64,000 nucleotides of DNA from Cristatella mucedo (Eukaryota; Bryozoa; Phylactolaemata; Cristatellidae). The translations under genes were made by a program, and so were the position numbers. Location of the stretch: the NCBI GenBank assembly GCA_009760855.2, contig WPIO01000054.1, forward strand, positions 35,001 to 99,000, in the 5' to 3' direction. Shown in pieces: positions 12,200 through 24,046 of this stretch; the stretch's first letter is position 1, and every line of letters starts with the position of its first letter. Under the pieces are notes generated by a model. The model did not search any database, was not told the DNA's origin, and saw only the letters and a list, made by a program, of their open reading frames with translations.

Positions 12200-12253
12200 A
12201 GTTTGCTTGGTCAGAGATGCAAACTCGTTGAGTGTGTCAGCTAGTGTCGTGTT

Positions 12254-13020
12254 TTAGCTATCTACAAATGATGACAGATCGGAGGGAGGACTGAGCAGCA
12301 GAGGTGAAGCAGATATTCTCGCACGGACAGCATTGATGTTAAGGGTCTTGAGGTTTCGCAATTCACAGGTTATGTTAGAGGAGAAGTTATGCACACACTG
12401 TATATTGAATGAGATCTGCATGTGTTCAGATAAGCAGGATTTGGTAATAATTGGTGATGGCAAAGTGCAGTTGTATGAGAAAACCTGGTCGAGTGTGTGA
12501 CCCTTGATGTGAGTAGGGCCATGCACATGAGCCACAAGAGACAATGAGTCAGTCAGTGCACGAAATTCGGTGCTGAAAGCGTCAGATAAGTTATCAAAGT
12601 GAACGTTGAAATCACCCATAACGAGGAAGAATCGATTTCTTGCACACAGAATCAAAAAGAGATCGGAGAAATCTGAGATAAATGAGGATTTGGTACCTGG
12701 TTGGCGATAGACTACTGCCACTCTCGGTACCTTGTTTTCGGATGAGACCAAGACAATTGATTCAAAAGACTGCTTCGAGGGTACCGCAAATGGCTTGAAG
12801 TTGAATTTCGAGCACACGATAATAGCAACTCCACCTCCAGTTTTGATTGATCTAGGGGTGTGAAAGAACGAGAAATCAGATAGGGAGCCTCTTTAATTGT
12901 CGGGCAGTTAATCGATTTTAGCCAAGTTTCAGTTAGGGCGAGCAGGTCGATACCATTTTCAGAAATAAGGTCGCTTATTACCAGAGGTTTATGGTGATTG
13001 AGCGAGGATTTCAAAGGCAA
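12254..13020 (-). pseudogene. L2 APE-type endonuclease domain
   Basis: The endonuclease nicks target DNA to prime reverse transcription. It is read in two frames. Minus 12712-13020 carries LISENGIDLLALTETWL, and minus 12254-12817 carries VVYRQPG, VMGDFNVHFD, a HIKGHTLDQVF stretch and SEHMQ. The last is the usual SDH catalytic motif with Asp changed to Glu here; the 58983-61035 copy keeps SDH. The frameshift lies near 12820. Confidence 0.8.
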
Positions 13021-13622
13021 GCGTTAAGTCTGGCCGGCGGAGTTGCAGCAGGCCTGATGACCACTAAGTCAGAGAGATTTAAAATGACACATGTGGGAGA
13101 GCGTGCTGATCGGTTCGAGACAATGCGTGGAATACCAAACGAGCGGGTACTCAGCTCGCAGTTCCCGCCCAACGAGCGGCGTCTGAGCTGGCGGTTCCGG
13201 CCACCGCGGCGGCTATGGGGTGCTTTTCTTTTGTTAATTCATAGTTCATGAATCTTAGCAACAAAATTAATATCTAGGAATGCATTTGATCTACGATGAG
13301 GAAGCGATAACCGCTGCTGACGATCATAACTAGCATACAGGTTACTAGCCGCAGGCGTAGCTAAGGCAGCCGACCGTTGGGAGACCCAGCAGCCCGAATC
13401 GCTACGGTCAAATAAGAAGGTTCAGCAATTTCGACATAATTCGTGCAAGATGCAGAGATCGGTATTGTTTGATTGGCAGATCCGGTTGCGTCCGGTGTAT
13501 GTGTTGCCGGGTTACAGTTTGCTTATGTAACGCCTTTTCAACGTTTTCCTTTCACTCGGAAATCGTCAAAACTGCTCATCTCATTTAGAATCTGTCTGTC
13601 TTTTGAAAAATGCCGAATTACG

Positions 13623-14156
13623 CTATTCCGTCGTTGGGCCAATATTCTCAGTATTTTCTCGACGTCTACCAAAAAAATTCGTAGATACCAAAGCCCGGTC
13701 AGGACTGATCAATTCAAACAGCCATCGTTGCTGGATGAAGTCAAGGATACCAGTGGAGGACGCAGTGCGAATACGCAGTAAACACGCTGAGTGAGAGGCC
13801 ATGTCCCTATTCGACGCCACGAAGTAGTCCTTAAATGTGCTCTCGCGTACCCAGGTGAAGGGTGCGAGCAGTGGCAATCTGCAGAGGCATCAGATGAAGC
13901 GACAGAAGTGGTTCTCACGGGCGGTGACAAACGAGCAGTCAGTAAGGACAGAAATAGCGATCTTCACGTCAGATTCTCTCTCTGTGTCATCTGGATGTAC
14001 GGGAAACAATGGAGTAGCAGATCGCTTGGATGCCATCTGCAAGCATCCACGTAAGGGATGTATAGTTATAGTTGAGTCATAGTTAGGTCCTAATTCTGTT
14101 TGTATCTGCCCAGCTTGGCGTTGACAATTTAAAGGAAATCTTAAAATAGTTGACAA
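13623..14156 (-). pseudogene. Unrecognised reading frame with one internal stop
   Basis: On the minus strand one frame stays open for about 177 codons except for a single stop at 13890-13892. The upstream part contains MASKRSATPLFPVHPDDTER and DVKIAISVLTDCSFV. The downstream part contains PLLAPFTWVREST and SNRDMASHSACLLRIR. The composition is not low-complexity. I do not recognise a family. It may be a retrocopy or exon remnant, or chance. Confidence 0.25.
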
Positions 14157-14576
14157 TAGGGTTTAGTAATTTAGAGCCAAGTAATTACTTCGATATGGTT
14201 TTTAATCCGTAACACGCTTCACACAAGGCAGTGTCGTCGAAGTGTTACGCGACTTTCAAAACCAAGTTCACTAAATACTGTTGCATCGTGTTAAACAGGC
14301 TTGCTTGCAAACCCAAACATCATATATTGACTTTGTTATTACTCACCACTGGATCAATAATCGATCTCAGCCGTTTCGCTGCCTCCAAAGAGAGTTTCAC
14401 CGGATCCCAATTCTGCATACTTGACCTGCCCCAGCGAGGCAGACAGATTGCCTTGCAGAATCTTTTTAATTCTACGCAGGAAAGTTGACTGGATAGTTTT
14501 TTAAACGCCATCGAACCTTCGCGTATTGCATGAGCAGCGTGTCCAACTTCGCTCCTCAACCATAATACATGATATA
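14157..14576. other. No recognised feature
   Basis: Short ORFs of about 85-90 codons overlap on opposite strands (14231-14488 plus, 14320-14592 minus). No domain, repeat or RNA gene is visible. Confidence 0.3.
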
Positions 14577-14720
14577 TAAGTATATAATTCATTTGTATAG
14601 TGCCCCAAGAGAAAATAACCTTTATTCAGGCGCTTCACATATGGTTCGGGGCTCGAGCCTGCGACCTCAGCCAGACCTTGGTCGGGGCGAGCACCTTAAC
14701 TGCTGGACCAAATCAACTCA
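14577..14720 (-). mobile_element. SINE-1 copy
   Basis: On the minus strand a tRNA-like head (TGGTCCAGCAGTTAAGG, B-box GGCTCGAGCCCC) leads to the L2-like 3' tail. In the plus direction the tail begins ATAATTCATTTGTATAG, with the GCGC stem partner at about 14630. The same structure occurs at 26175, 32255, 36700, 49148 and 49697. Confidence 0.65.
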
Positions 14721-14932
14721 CCAGACTGACATAATTAATGGGCTAGATATCAGTGCCATAGACACGTTTGCCTGCCGAAGGATGCGAAATTTCGAAATTC
14801 CTCCACAGGTAGCCATGTTTACTTTTCACACCTAAATTTCTATTAGAGAGCACTGCTTCATGAGCCAGAAAAATGGCGGCGGCAGGTGGTGGAGGTAGGA
14901 GGTGGTAGGGTATTTTCCCAGATACTGTATTG

Positions 14933-15115
14933 CTTGGTGTGCCGCGATGGCACACTAGGTAGGTAAGGTTAACGGGCTGTTAACGACCTTGGTCTCAAAG
15001 TCGTAGGTTCGAATCCTACGGTGGGCGAACTTTTATTGATACTGCAGGCGGTGGTGATAGCCATCAAGGCTCTCCTGACGCTATAAAAAAGAGGCCGTTA
15101 AATCAGCTAGCCCTT
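14933..15115 (+). mobile_element. SINE-2 copy
   Basis: This has a tRNA-like head with a GGTTCGAATCC B-box at about 15006, then the body shared with 42323-42500 (GGCGGTGGTGATAGCC, AAGGCTCTCCTG, GCTATAAAAAAGAGGC). The conserved extension past the tRNA-like part, repeated elsewhere, makes a SINE more likely than a functional tRNA gene. Confidence 0.65.
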
Positions 15116-16735
15116 TTATAGACCGAGTGGACTGTCATAGCTGATTGAATGGCTCGCTGTCGAAGGACGGAAAAGTGATCGCGTGCACTAAGAGTGGGAC
15201 GCTCTACCGCTGTACCGCATAGCAATTTGTTGAGTCCTGATTACTCCGAGAGTATCGACAAATGGTGGGAGGGGCCACGTGCTTTATTTCAAAGCCTGCA
15301 TTAGCCGCGTTTCTGGCATAAAATGCATCAATATCAATGCAGCTCAGCAAAACCAGCTGAACGCGACAACCCGATCGGAGCGATGCAACTGAGTGCCAGC
15401 GAGCCTCAAGAGACGAGTCTTTAACGTATATCTAGTCGAACTAGAGTCTCACGCTGAGCGACGAATGCGGAGGCAGCGGTGGCTGACAGATCTCCAGCTG
15501 CTTGGCCGCGGGTGCTTAATTTGAATTGAGCATGAACGTAGGGCAAGGCCGTTCTAGCTTTACAAGAAGAGATTCGTCCAGGTAAGGGAAACGGAACCGC
15601 GTAACCGGAAGATGCTCAGTAGTTGGAAAGAGATGGATATAGGAGGAGGAGGAGGAGGAGGAGGAGGAGGAGGAGGAGGAGGAGGAGGAGGAGGAGGAGG
15701 AGGAACGTGTCGTCACTGTCTCTTTCACTTTCACTAGCCCTCCAACTGGCTATTCTAAGATCATTTCAAACCAAGCAGTTAAGTTCGCAGTGTGGCTGCA
15801 GGGCTAATCCCTCTATATGGGAACCGCTGCGAGTGTATATTTGCTTTATCGCTAGGTTTGGCTGCATTAATCCATCGGCTGCCTTTTAGATACCAGTGAT
15901 TATTAAATCCTTCTTCTGCGGCTTTCGTCTCGGTGGGCATCTATTTTTAGGTGGCTGTACACGCGGCTCTCCGCCCGCTCCAGACCATAGCATTCATTCA
16001 ACTCCCTCGAAGCAGGCGGGTATCACCGTCATTCGCACTTTGACGGCAGCATACTTTCTCTAATTTAAGTATGATAAGTATAAAATAACCATTAATTGAA
16101 ACATCCAGTGTCACTCAGAAATTTGAGAAGTGTGCTCTGGGAGACAGTGCTGCCGTTAAGCCATTCACCAGTCAATGGTCGAGAAAATTACGGTAGTTTA
16201 TTACCGCAGCCGACAAACATAACGTGGACCGTATCCAAACACGGAAACACGGACTAAGAACAAGTAACAAACGGGTCCAATATATAATAGTCCTGAATGA
16301 ATACTCTTGGCTGAGGTACAGCCAATCAGCTGTAGTCTGCAGCTCCAAGAATAGCCGGTCTCCTGAGTCCGTCAGTGATGCACTGAAGGTCAAGGTTAAA
16401 TCATCCGGCAAAAGGGCTGTGAAGCGGATTCAGCCAACATGCTCCCTCGAAATGCGAGCTCGGGAAGGTTATGTAGCTCTTTCTGCTCAGAATCTGGGCG
16501 TCGGCTCGAAAGTGATATTTATTTAGACGACCGCATCAGACTCACAGTCAAGTCAGCTCACGCCTAGCTACGAAAGCCGAAGCCGAAATTCCGCTCCGAT
16601 AAAACGAGGACCGGTCCATCAGGCCGGTCCATGCATTTTTAGCATCTCGTCTCGACCTATGCAACTCGACACTCGCAGGTTTTGGACACTTACGATAAAA
16701 GACCTCCGCGATTAGTGAAAAGCTCTTCGTTGTAT
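15116..16735. other. No recognised gene; (GGA)n microsatellite inside
   Basis: Apart from the (GGA)n array at 15642-15703 I see only short ORFs without domains. Translations of the microsatellite (poly-Ser or poly-Arg) are artefacts. Confidence 0.35.
15642..15703. repeat. (GGA)n microsatellite
   Basis: This is an uninterrupted run of about 20 GGA units. Confidence 0.95.
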
Positions 16736-16932
<197 letters not shown>

Positions 16933-16935
16933 TCT

Positions 16936-17275
16936 GTATGAGTCAGATGCACCCCTGTTGAAATTTTGTCACTTGCATTATTTCTGGCGGTTAAACAGCT
17001 TCACAGCGATAAACATCGTTTTCGTCTGGAAGCATGTTTTCAGCTGCATGCTGGCCGTCCCGTGCAAGCACAGCTCAAGCCTCTACGCTCAGCTCCGGCC
17101 ACCGTGGCCGTATGAATCTGATGCAGCCTTGTGGATATCTTGTCAGTGGCCCTATTTCTTGCGGTTTAATAGCTTCGCGGCGACGAATAGCTATTCCGCC
17201 TTGAACCATTTCCTCAGCAGCATGCCTGCCGTCGTGTCCACCAGCACTGCTCGAACCTGTGTGGTCAGCTCTGCC
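16936..17275. repeat. Diverged tandem duplication, about 174-bp unit
   Basis: The unit starting at 16936 recurs at 17110 with the same order of short matches: GTATGA(G/A)TC, TCTTGTCA/TTTTGTCA, GCGGTTTAATAGCTTC-like, CAGCATGC. The second unit is partly covered by a minus ORF (17075-17497, 140 codons) of unknown nature. The first unit has stops in the equivalent frame. Confidence 0.45.
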
Positions 17276-17499
17276 GGTCCCCTTGGTGTCACCTGGTCTG
17301 ACCGTATGACCATCATAGTCGTCATCACTATGGTTGTCTGCCTTTAAAAATCCTCCTGTGATCGCAAACATACGCCCTGACCTATTGACATTACCAGTGT
17401 TATCAACCTGCATGTCTTCTGTCTCATGCCAGTGTGTGGTAAAGCAGAGGCCCCATTCAGATAAGGCAACTGTAGCTCTGGCATTAGCTCGTGCCACGG

Positions 17500-18060
17500 C
17501 TTGTCTTTTTGTTTAAGCACTTCCGGAACGCAAGCCGTGACTAACCCTAATGGTTTATTCTACTTTTACTTTATTCTATTATATTACATTATATTGTGTT
17601 ACATTATTGTATTGTATTACATTTACTTTATTCTATTTGCTTTGCTCCTCTCTACCATTCGAGCATTTTTGCTCCTCGCCTACGGCTGTACATTAACCAG
17701 ACCCCAACGATTCAAATCAGAGGCAGACCGCAGCTCTGCACTGGCCGACACCGATGGGAGCCTCAAAGGATCCGTTCACCAGCAGGTTAGCAGGAAGATC
17801 ATTACCTGCCTGCGTCCAATGTGCCACATCAGAGGCGAACCACAGCACAGGTAACGGCCCGTCCAGATGAGGGATGCTGCTAACAGCTGTTCAATGTCTG
17901 CAGAGGAACCGAGGTGCCGTCTTCGATCCACGTCGAAGGCCAAGGCCAAGCGCGCTATCATATCATCAAACTGGTCAATCGCGGGCGGGCGGGGCAGGGA
18001 GAGAGAGAGAGAGAGGTCGGAGACTTTGTATATATCATCAAACTACATATCATCTATATA

Positions 18061-18098
<38 letters not shown>

Positions 18099-19776
18099 TA
18101 TCATATCATCAAACTACAGCTTGGATTTTTGACTTTCAAGAAGGAAACAGTGTGGTACACCTATGTACTCGACAGTGGCCTCTCGCCCCCTCGTGTTGCT
18201 GCACGTCTAGCGTAAAGGCGAGTTCACTGTGACTGCAGCTTTTGGCTCGTTGGTCGACGACCGACACGCTGACTAGAGTTCGTGCTCTCAATCCGGTTCG
18301 GTGTGTCTGCTCATTCAGGCCAGGTCGGTATCAGCTTCACATTCTAGTTCCACCGGTTGTGCCAGCATACGTGAGGTGGCATGCATCTACAGTATCTGCC
18401 TTTTGACAATTTTTAAATTATTTTATTGCATGTCTGTAACGGTAGGCTAATTAAGCGGCTACGATGCAATGTCGCTGGTTCAACGTTTTCTCACGTTTTC
18501 TCTGACCGATAGAACGTTCCGTTTCATATTCTCGTTTTCACTGTTCGGTTTCATATAGCCGCGACTATAATCTAAAATGCAGCACCATGTCTGCACCCTT
18601 TCTGACAGAATTTTCTAAAAACTACTTCGCACCAGTATGGCGTAGATCAAAAAAAAGACAAAAATACAATAGAAATTCTTACATACGCTACGAGCTTCTA
18701 CCAGTTGAACAGTTGCCGCCAAGTTGATCGATAACTCCAAGCTCCACAGGGTTGAACACGACAGAATCGGAAGCATTACTTCGGATGATCTGGTTAATCG
18801 CGGGCGGGCGGGCGGGAGAGGGAGAGATGTCGGAGACTTTGTTTGGGATCAGGGCAAGCTTAGCCCCGTGCCTTGCCCTCCTCTGCCTTGCCTAGACGTG
18901 CGAAAAGCCATCTCCCGATAACGATCATATCTTTGACGCTTTGCACGTCAGCAGCGGCACCACGGCTCACACGGCTATGGCGCGACGAATCGAGCCGAGA
19001 TCACTTTTTGCCACGCCTCACTGCCGCCGTGACTCCATGCATGCAGCCGCTTGCCAGCGAACCGTTACCGTAGCCGGCGCTGCATAAACTGGTCCCATCG
19101 AAAGGAAGATGGCGAACCCTCAGCCCCCAGCACGGAAGCACTCGAGTTCAGTGACCTCCACAAAAGGATAGACAGTTCTGCTGGCAGCGGCTGTAATATG
19201 CCAGGTAGCGATGTAGGCGGTCCGAGCAGATGGCTCTTTGTTCGACCGGTCGCAGTCGGGGTATGTTCATAGCTAACGCAAACGACCGGCCGCTCGGAGT
19301 GGTAAAAAGTGATTATGGCAGGCAGAGCTTGGGGCGGTCCAAGCGGACGCCTCTGCGTTCGAATGTTAAATGTAAACGCGGCAGGCAGAGCGAGGCTCCT
19401 TGTGCGGCCCCGTTCCGTGCGGCAATCCGCCGGAATCCACTACAATCCACCGTACAGCGACCAGAGATTTGCCCTGATCGTCAATAATTGTGTAATCGCA
19501 CAATTTCACTGCAATTGCGTCGATCGTTCGGCAGCGATGCCCTGCAATTGACTGCAACGGCCCTGGCCAATACCTCAACTTAAAGCGATCCGATACAAAT
19601 TGCCCTGAAATCGGCGTCGCCATGCTCAAACTTTGAATGCATATTAAAAAGCACACTGGTTAAAGTCAACCACATTATTTTAGGCAATTGAGCTTGTGCC
19701 ATCTCGGACAATGCATGAAAATCTACGGCAACGGCTCGGCTCGAAGCAGCGATCCCCCACAATCCGTGGTAAGTCG
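17500..19776. other. No recognised gene; microsatellites and a repeated G-rich box
   Basis: This contains GA and TA microsatellites at about 18000-18097. A roughly 60-bp G-rich box (CGCGGGCGGGCGGG, GAGAG tract, GTCGGAGACTTTGT) occurs twice, at 17968-18030 and 18785-18843. No coding domain is recognised. Confidence 0.4.
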
Positions 19777-20480
19777 ACATCAAATTGCATGCACCAGCAC
19801 GTGCGATCAGGCGATTGCAGCTGGTGCAAAACTCCGCAGCTAGGGTTGTCTATCGTGAGCGTCACAGTTGCCACATTACTCCACTTCTCGCCGACCTGCA
19901 CTGGCTACCAGTCAAGCAACGGATTGACTTCAAGGTTTTGTCGCTCACTTTTAAGGCCCTTCATTCTATGGCTCCAGCCTATCTCTCAGATATACTACCC
20001 CATCAGGCCAAGCATCGTACCATCCGCTTTTCGGAATACAACAGTCTAGAAATACCTCGTCAAACCTCAAATCCTTTGGAGACCGTGCATTTAGTTCGTA
20101 TGCTCCCATAGCCTGGAACTCCCTCCCGACATGCATCAGAGCATCCCCTGACCTGACCATATTTAAAAAGAAATTAAAAACACCCATTGAGGACAGCATT
20201 TAGTGGGTCCCTGTGATTCGTCCTTGATGTGCTAATGCGTGCTGACGCTGTGCATGCTGCCACTAACAACAAAAAACATGAATAACATGGTTAAGGGTGA
20301 CATGCTGACCCGGTGCATGTCACCCCTAACCATGCTATTCATGTTGTTTGTTTATCAAGCTTGATATTACTCTCCATTCATTTGCACTTCCCTTTGCTGC
20401 AAATGTAAAGCGCCTAGAGAGAGATTGAGCTCTCTGAGGGCGATTCATCAAGTGCATTATTATTATTATTATGATTATTA
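19777..20480 (+). mobile_element. L2-like LINE 3' fragment with rewritten hairpin
   Basis: The C-terminal block is open at 19785-20111 (RRLQLVQNSAARVVYRERHS, ADLHWLPVKQRIDFKVL, MAPAYLSDILPHQAKHRT). The 3' untranslated region and the stem-loop tail follow (AGCGCCTAGAGAGAG, with the complement at about 20435), then ATTATT repeats to about 20480. The 3' UTR contains a 38-bp imperfect inverted repeat (20268-20352) absent from other copies. Confidence 0.8.
20268..20352. repeat. Inverted repeat in L2 3' UTR
   Basis: The core arms are 20275-20305 and 20315-20345 (31 bp, 2 mismatches) around a 9-nt loop. They extend outward to about 38 bp with one more mismatch. The right arm is the normal L2 UTR. 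The left arm replaces the usual CCACATTTGCATGC stretch. Confidence 0.85.
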
Positions 20481-21944
20481 TGCATGAAGTGCAGATTGTC
20501 ATCGCATTTAACATTTCTTCGTGCTAAAAGTGAAATCGAAGGAATGTTAAGCTATTTTTCACATTAAATTTCAACAATGCATGGCAATCGACAGCAACGG
20601 CAGGGACCTTGCTTTACCTTGTACTGATTTTCAGACCTTTTAAAGACTCGGGTACAATGATTTCTAAGAGGAGCTGAAAAGCCCGTCTGATAGGTGTGTG
20701 TTGTGTATAGTGTATAGTGTATAGTGTGTCCCATCGGATGCTGTCATCGCATTGGAGTGCTTTCGTTAGGCAGGGCTGCCATTTCGTAACAAGATGAACC
20801 CAAATACTTTATGCGGCGGAAAGAATAACGAAGCCATCGGACGGTACGCCTCTAACCTGTGACCTGCGACCCTTAGCTTCGCGGTCCGTCTCCGAAGAAG
20901 ACGAATCACGACCGGAAGGATTCTGGGATGGCATTTTATTACGCCGCTCTCCTTCAAAGCTCCAGTTTCTTGTCGATCTCGTGGGCGCGCCCCGGTTGTT
21001 GAGAATAGCTGGCAGAACAGCTGCGCCAGCTAAACCCGTCGGAATTTGGCTCCTTATGATTATTCACGATTGTGGGATCACTTATGGCTGCGGCCGCACA
21101 ATAGCTGGCTCTATAAGATAGGCAGGTAGTTGTGATTACGGATTCGGCACTGGCATTTCGGCTGCAGGGTGGAGAGTCGTTGCTGTGCGTCATGGCCGCT
21201 GTCAAACGCCTGTAACCGTATCCACTACTGCTAAAAAGACTGTTTACACTGCTGCTACAGACTGCAAATGTTAAAGCGCGAGCTCTCTACATTGCGGGTA
21301 CGGACTGCATGCATTAAAGTGCGAGCACTCTTCGTTGCTGCCGCGTTCCAGCTACTGCTAGCCAGCGTACGTGTGTGCGTGCGTCAGTCGAGCACCTACA
21401 AGTAGCTAGCCGTGCTGCTAAGACCAAGCGTCTCCAGTATTTATCGCACATCGGCAGAGACTAGTGCCGTTACGAGCGAAGTTTTTGCGGCCAAGTTCTT
21501 ACAGAATGTGCAGGCGTATCCTACGTTTATAAAGCTAGTGAGTTGAACTTGTAAATCGGCTCTCAGTACGGTTGCTGAGCGACGAGCGGCCACGTACATA
21601 AACCGCTAGCGAATCGCCGCACGGGTGTGTTGGCATTCAGCTGAGCCGTCGCTGGTTTGCTTCGCATTCGACGGCATCAAGGCTCAAGAGTTTCCAATCA
21701 ATCGAGCCTTCAGACACGCTCGTACCAAGTCCGTCAGCGCCTCCTGGTGGCCAGCGAGAGAGAATTTCCCTCTGGGAATTTGCTGAAACCCCGCATTCGT
21801 AACCAAGGGCAAAAGTGATACCATTCTGTATAGTAACCGAGTAAATTTGCCTTTGTAATTCTGTGTGCTTTCAGTGCTTACCGGAGGTCCCACTAATCGG
21901 CCACCGCGATTTCTGCCATGGAGAATTGAGATGGCATGGTCAAT
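20481..21944. other. No recognised feature
   Basis: Unique-looking sequence with short ORFs on both strands. A short GTGTATAGT triplication lies near 20704-20728. No domain or RNA gene is visible. Confidence 0.35.
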
Positions 21945-22078
21945 GCGATGTATCTCCGTCTGTAGCTAACTCAGCAAAGCCACAAAGACTAAGTGTGTAA
22001 ACAGCAAGCCACTTTTCTATAGCGCATTCGAAGCATAAGCGGCTTTAGGTGCTCATTCGGTAGCCAACCTACTTAATT
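21945..22078. repeat. Dispersed repeat, copy 1
   Basis: This matches 51915-52045: ATGTATCTCCGTCTGTA at one end and CGGCTTT..CATTCGGTAGCCAAC at the other, with similar spacing and moderate divergence. The two copies are about 30 kb apart, in the same orientation. The element type is unknown. Confidence 0.5.
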
Positions 22079-22472
22079 TCGAGCCATAACGTCACTTCCT
22101 GAAGCACACTCATTTATCTGTTTAACTGATATGGTGGCACAGTTTTATTTATTTATTTTATTATTAGCTTAGCCCGATTGATACCATGCACGTCTCTATC
22201 CCCTAGGTACTGGTTCTGTTGGAGTGAGTTTTGAAACATGTCGATAGAGATGAAGTTCTCTAGTGACCATATGCAAACGACTTGTTGTTCTTATTATTAC
22301 TATTATTGGATGTTGATTCGAACGTGAATTTCAGCCTATCTTTTCGACAGTAAACGTAATGGGGAGCTTGAGACATGGCAGATCAGTGGATGCTGGTTTG
22401 TGTGTGTGTAAAGCAGTGATAGCACGATCGAAGCACCATGCCGTGTAGGGGTCATGTCACACCCACGAGATC

Positions 22473-22620
22473 GGTCACCTGTGGAGTCTCTCAATGTCCG
22501 TCCTCGGTTCTTTGCTCTTTTCCATTTTTACTCAACAATTTTAGAAAAAGTGATTAAGGCCCATGGAATATGATGTCGTTTTTATGCTGACGATACTATG
22601 CAGTATTCGTCTTTGTAGCC
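22473..22620 (+). mobile_element. Non-LTR reverse transcriptase remnant
   Basis: Three plus frames in succession give the RT signature. CGVSQ comes first (22482 onward), then VLGSLLFSIFT in the next frame, then FYADDTMQYSSL with the YADD codons at 22583-22594. The order and spacing are right for the GVPQGSVLGPLLF to YADD region, so this is a decayed LINE. Its subfamily differs from the dominant L2, whose motif is FHFYADDIQLYL. Confidence 0.5.
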
Positions 22621-23727
22621 TTCGTTCTCGATCCTGTAACAACCAACGTGGTGGTTGACTGTTACTTTTTTTCAAAAGTCAGTGGTCTTCACCAGCTGGA
22701 CCCGCTCGTTGTGCTATGCTAACACAAGACCCGAGCAGGAGAACAGCAGTCCAGGTTCTCCAGCGTTCATGAGTACTGACGCTACACGAGCTGAGCCGGC
22801 TGAGTACCCTCTCTCGTGCTGCAGTAACCTCCATCCTCTGGCAGATCAAACGCCCTGTTGCAGCTTGGGCATCACGAGCTGCTGCTGTAGGATTACTTAT
22901 CATTAAAAGAATTGATCAAATTTGATAATCACACCTTTCTTTTTATGACAGTAGCATAGAGCTCTGAGGTATTGACTCTTTTCTCGAGCGTTCACTTAAG
23001 AAAGAAGCCACAGCACTACCCTAACCAAGTTTTTAGTAAATCAAGTACTTATGCACCCGTAGTCCGGAAAAGGCATAGACACAGTTGGAGACTGTGGATC
23101 TAACGAACCACCTCTCCCTGGTATGGCACTTGAAACTGCCTGCTGCTCTCTGTGGTTTGATTGCATGCAGGCCCGTGCCGCTCCTTTCCTGGACGGCTGT
23201 TGGGAGCCTCATCGAGAGGGGCCTGGGCACAGCTGTGGTCCGCCTCTGATGATCGATGACACAGGCCGATAACCCACTGGTGAACAGATGGTGGATTCAT
23301 CATCGGGGTCGACCAGGGGACAGAGGCAGTATGAGTCGAGAGAAGTCGAGTGTCGAGGAGGGAGGGGGCGAAGGGAGTCGCGCGTCCCTCGGCTCCGTGC
23401 ATCTACAATCGACTGTTGGTGACGATCGTCGGCTGGCGGCTCTGCAGTGCGAACCAAACCACGCTCTCGCCACCGATTCATTTAGTACTACCAGTGTTGA
23501 GTTTTTAATCTTGTGACTCGTCCGAAACTGAACCAACAAATTTTTCTTCCCGGCAACATCTCCAATGTGACAAATTTGTATGCGTGCTGTGTGCATACGA
23601 TTCGCCAGCCTTTACTGCCGTTTCGATTGCTTTACGGTTTCGGGGCACGTGCCAGCCTGCCGTCGACAGCTCTTTCTTGCAAGCTTCATTTTGAAAAGTT
23701 GATTTGTTAAATTACTGTGTTGCACAG
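22621..23727. other. No recognised gene
   Basis: Overlapping short ORFs on both strands at 23100-23600 are unrelated to known families as far as I can see. No repeats are obvious. Confidence 0.3.
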
Positions 23728-24046
23728 CTGGCTGGCGCCAAATTCACAACACACCAGTGCACTTTGAGACCGGCCGCGAATGCTAAAAAATTAGGCGAGC
23801 GCGTCACGTTCTAACGCGCCTTTCAGGAAAGTGCAGCCACTATTCCATTAGCTCAGTCAAGGTCGCTTACGGCTTCCGCCCGAGCGGCTTCTGCCGTTCG
23901 CAGCAAAAAAAGTCTCGCGGGAAAGGGCACACGAAGTGAAGGCTGGCTCGGTTGACCGCATCGTGTGACCGTCTGTGTCAGTCGCGACGTCGGCAACGTT
24001 CTGACGCGACGAGCGGGCCGTGTCCCTCACTGACGGGCGGGCTCCC

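Larger units (their letters stand above)
9951..13400 (-). mobile_element. Near-full-length L2-like LINE
   Basis: This is the best-preserved LINE in the window, about 3.45 kb. On the minus strand it runs from a 5' part (13400 downward), through an APE-type endonuclease and a reverse transcriptase, to a conserved 3' hairpin tail (about 9993-10035) and an (ATT)n end at 9957-9990. The frame is broken between 13020 and 12817 (frameshift), between 12254 and 12199 (stop), at about 11188 (a stop replacing Gln in the NGQRSS motif) and near 10950 (frameshift). It is therefore dead as it stands but fairly young. The AFDTIDH and YADD signatures and the tail architecture suit the CR1/L2 side of the LINE tree. 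Confidence 0.85.

Noticed and set aside
14933-15030. Functional tRNA gene (also at 2455-2540 and 42323-42410)
   Set aside because: B-box is present but the unit repeats together with a long non-tRNA body at three places, which fits a SINE. I could not fold a convincing acceptor stem.
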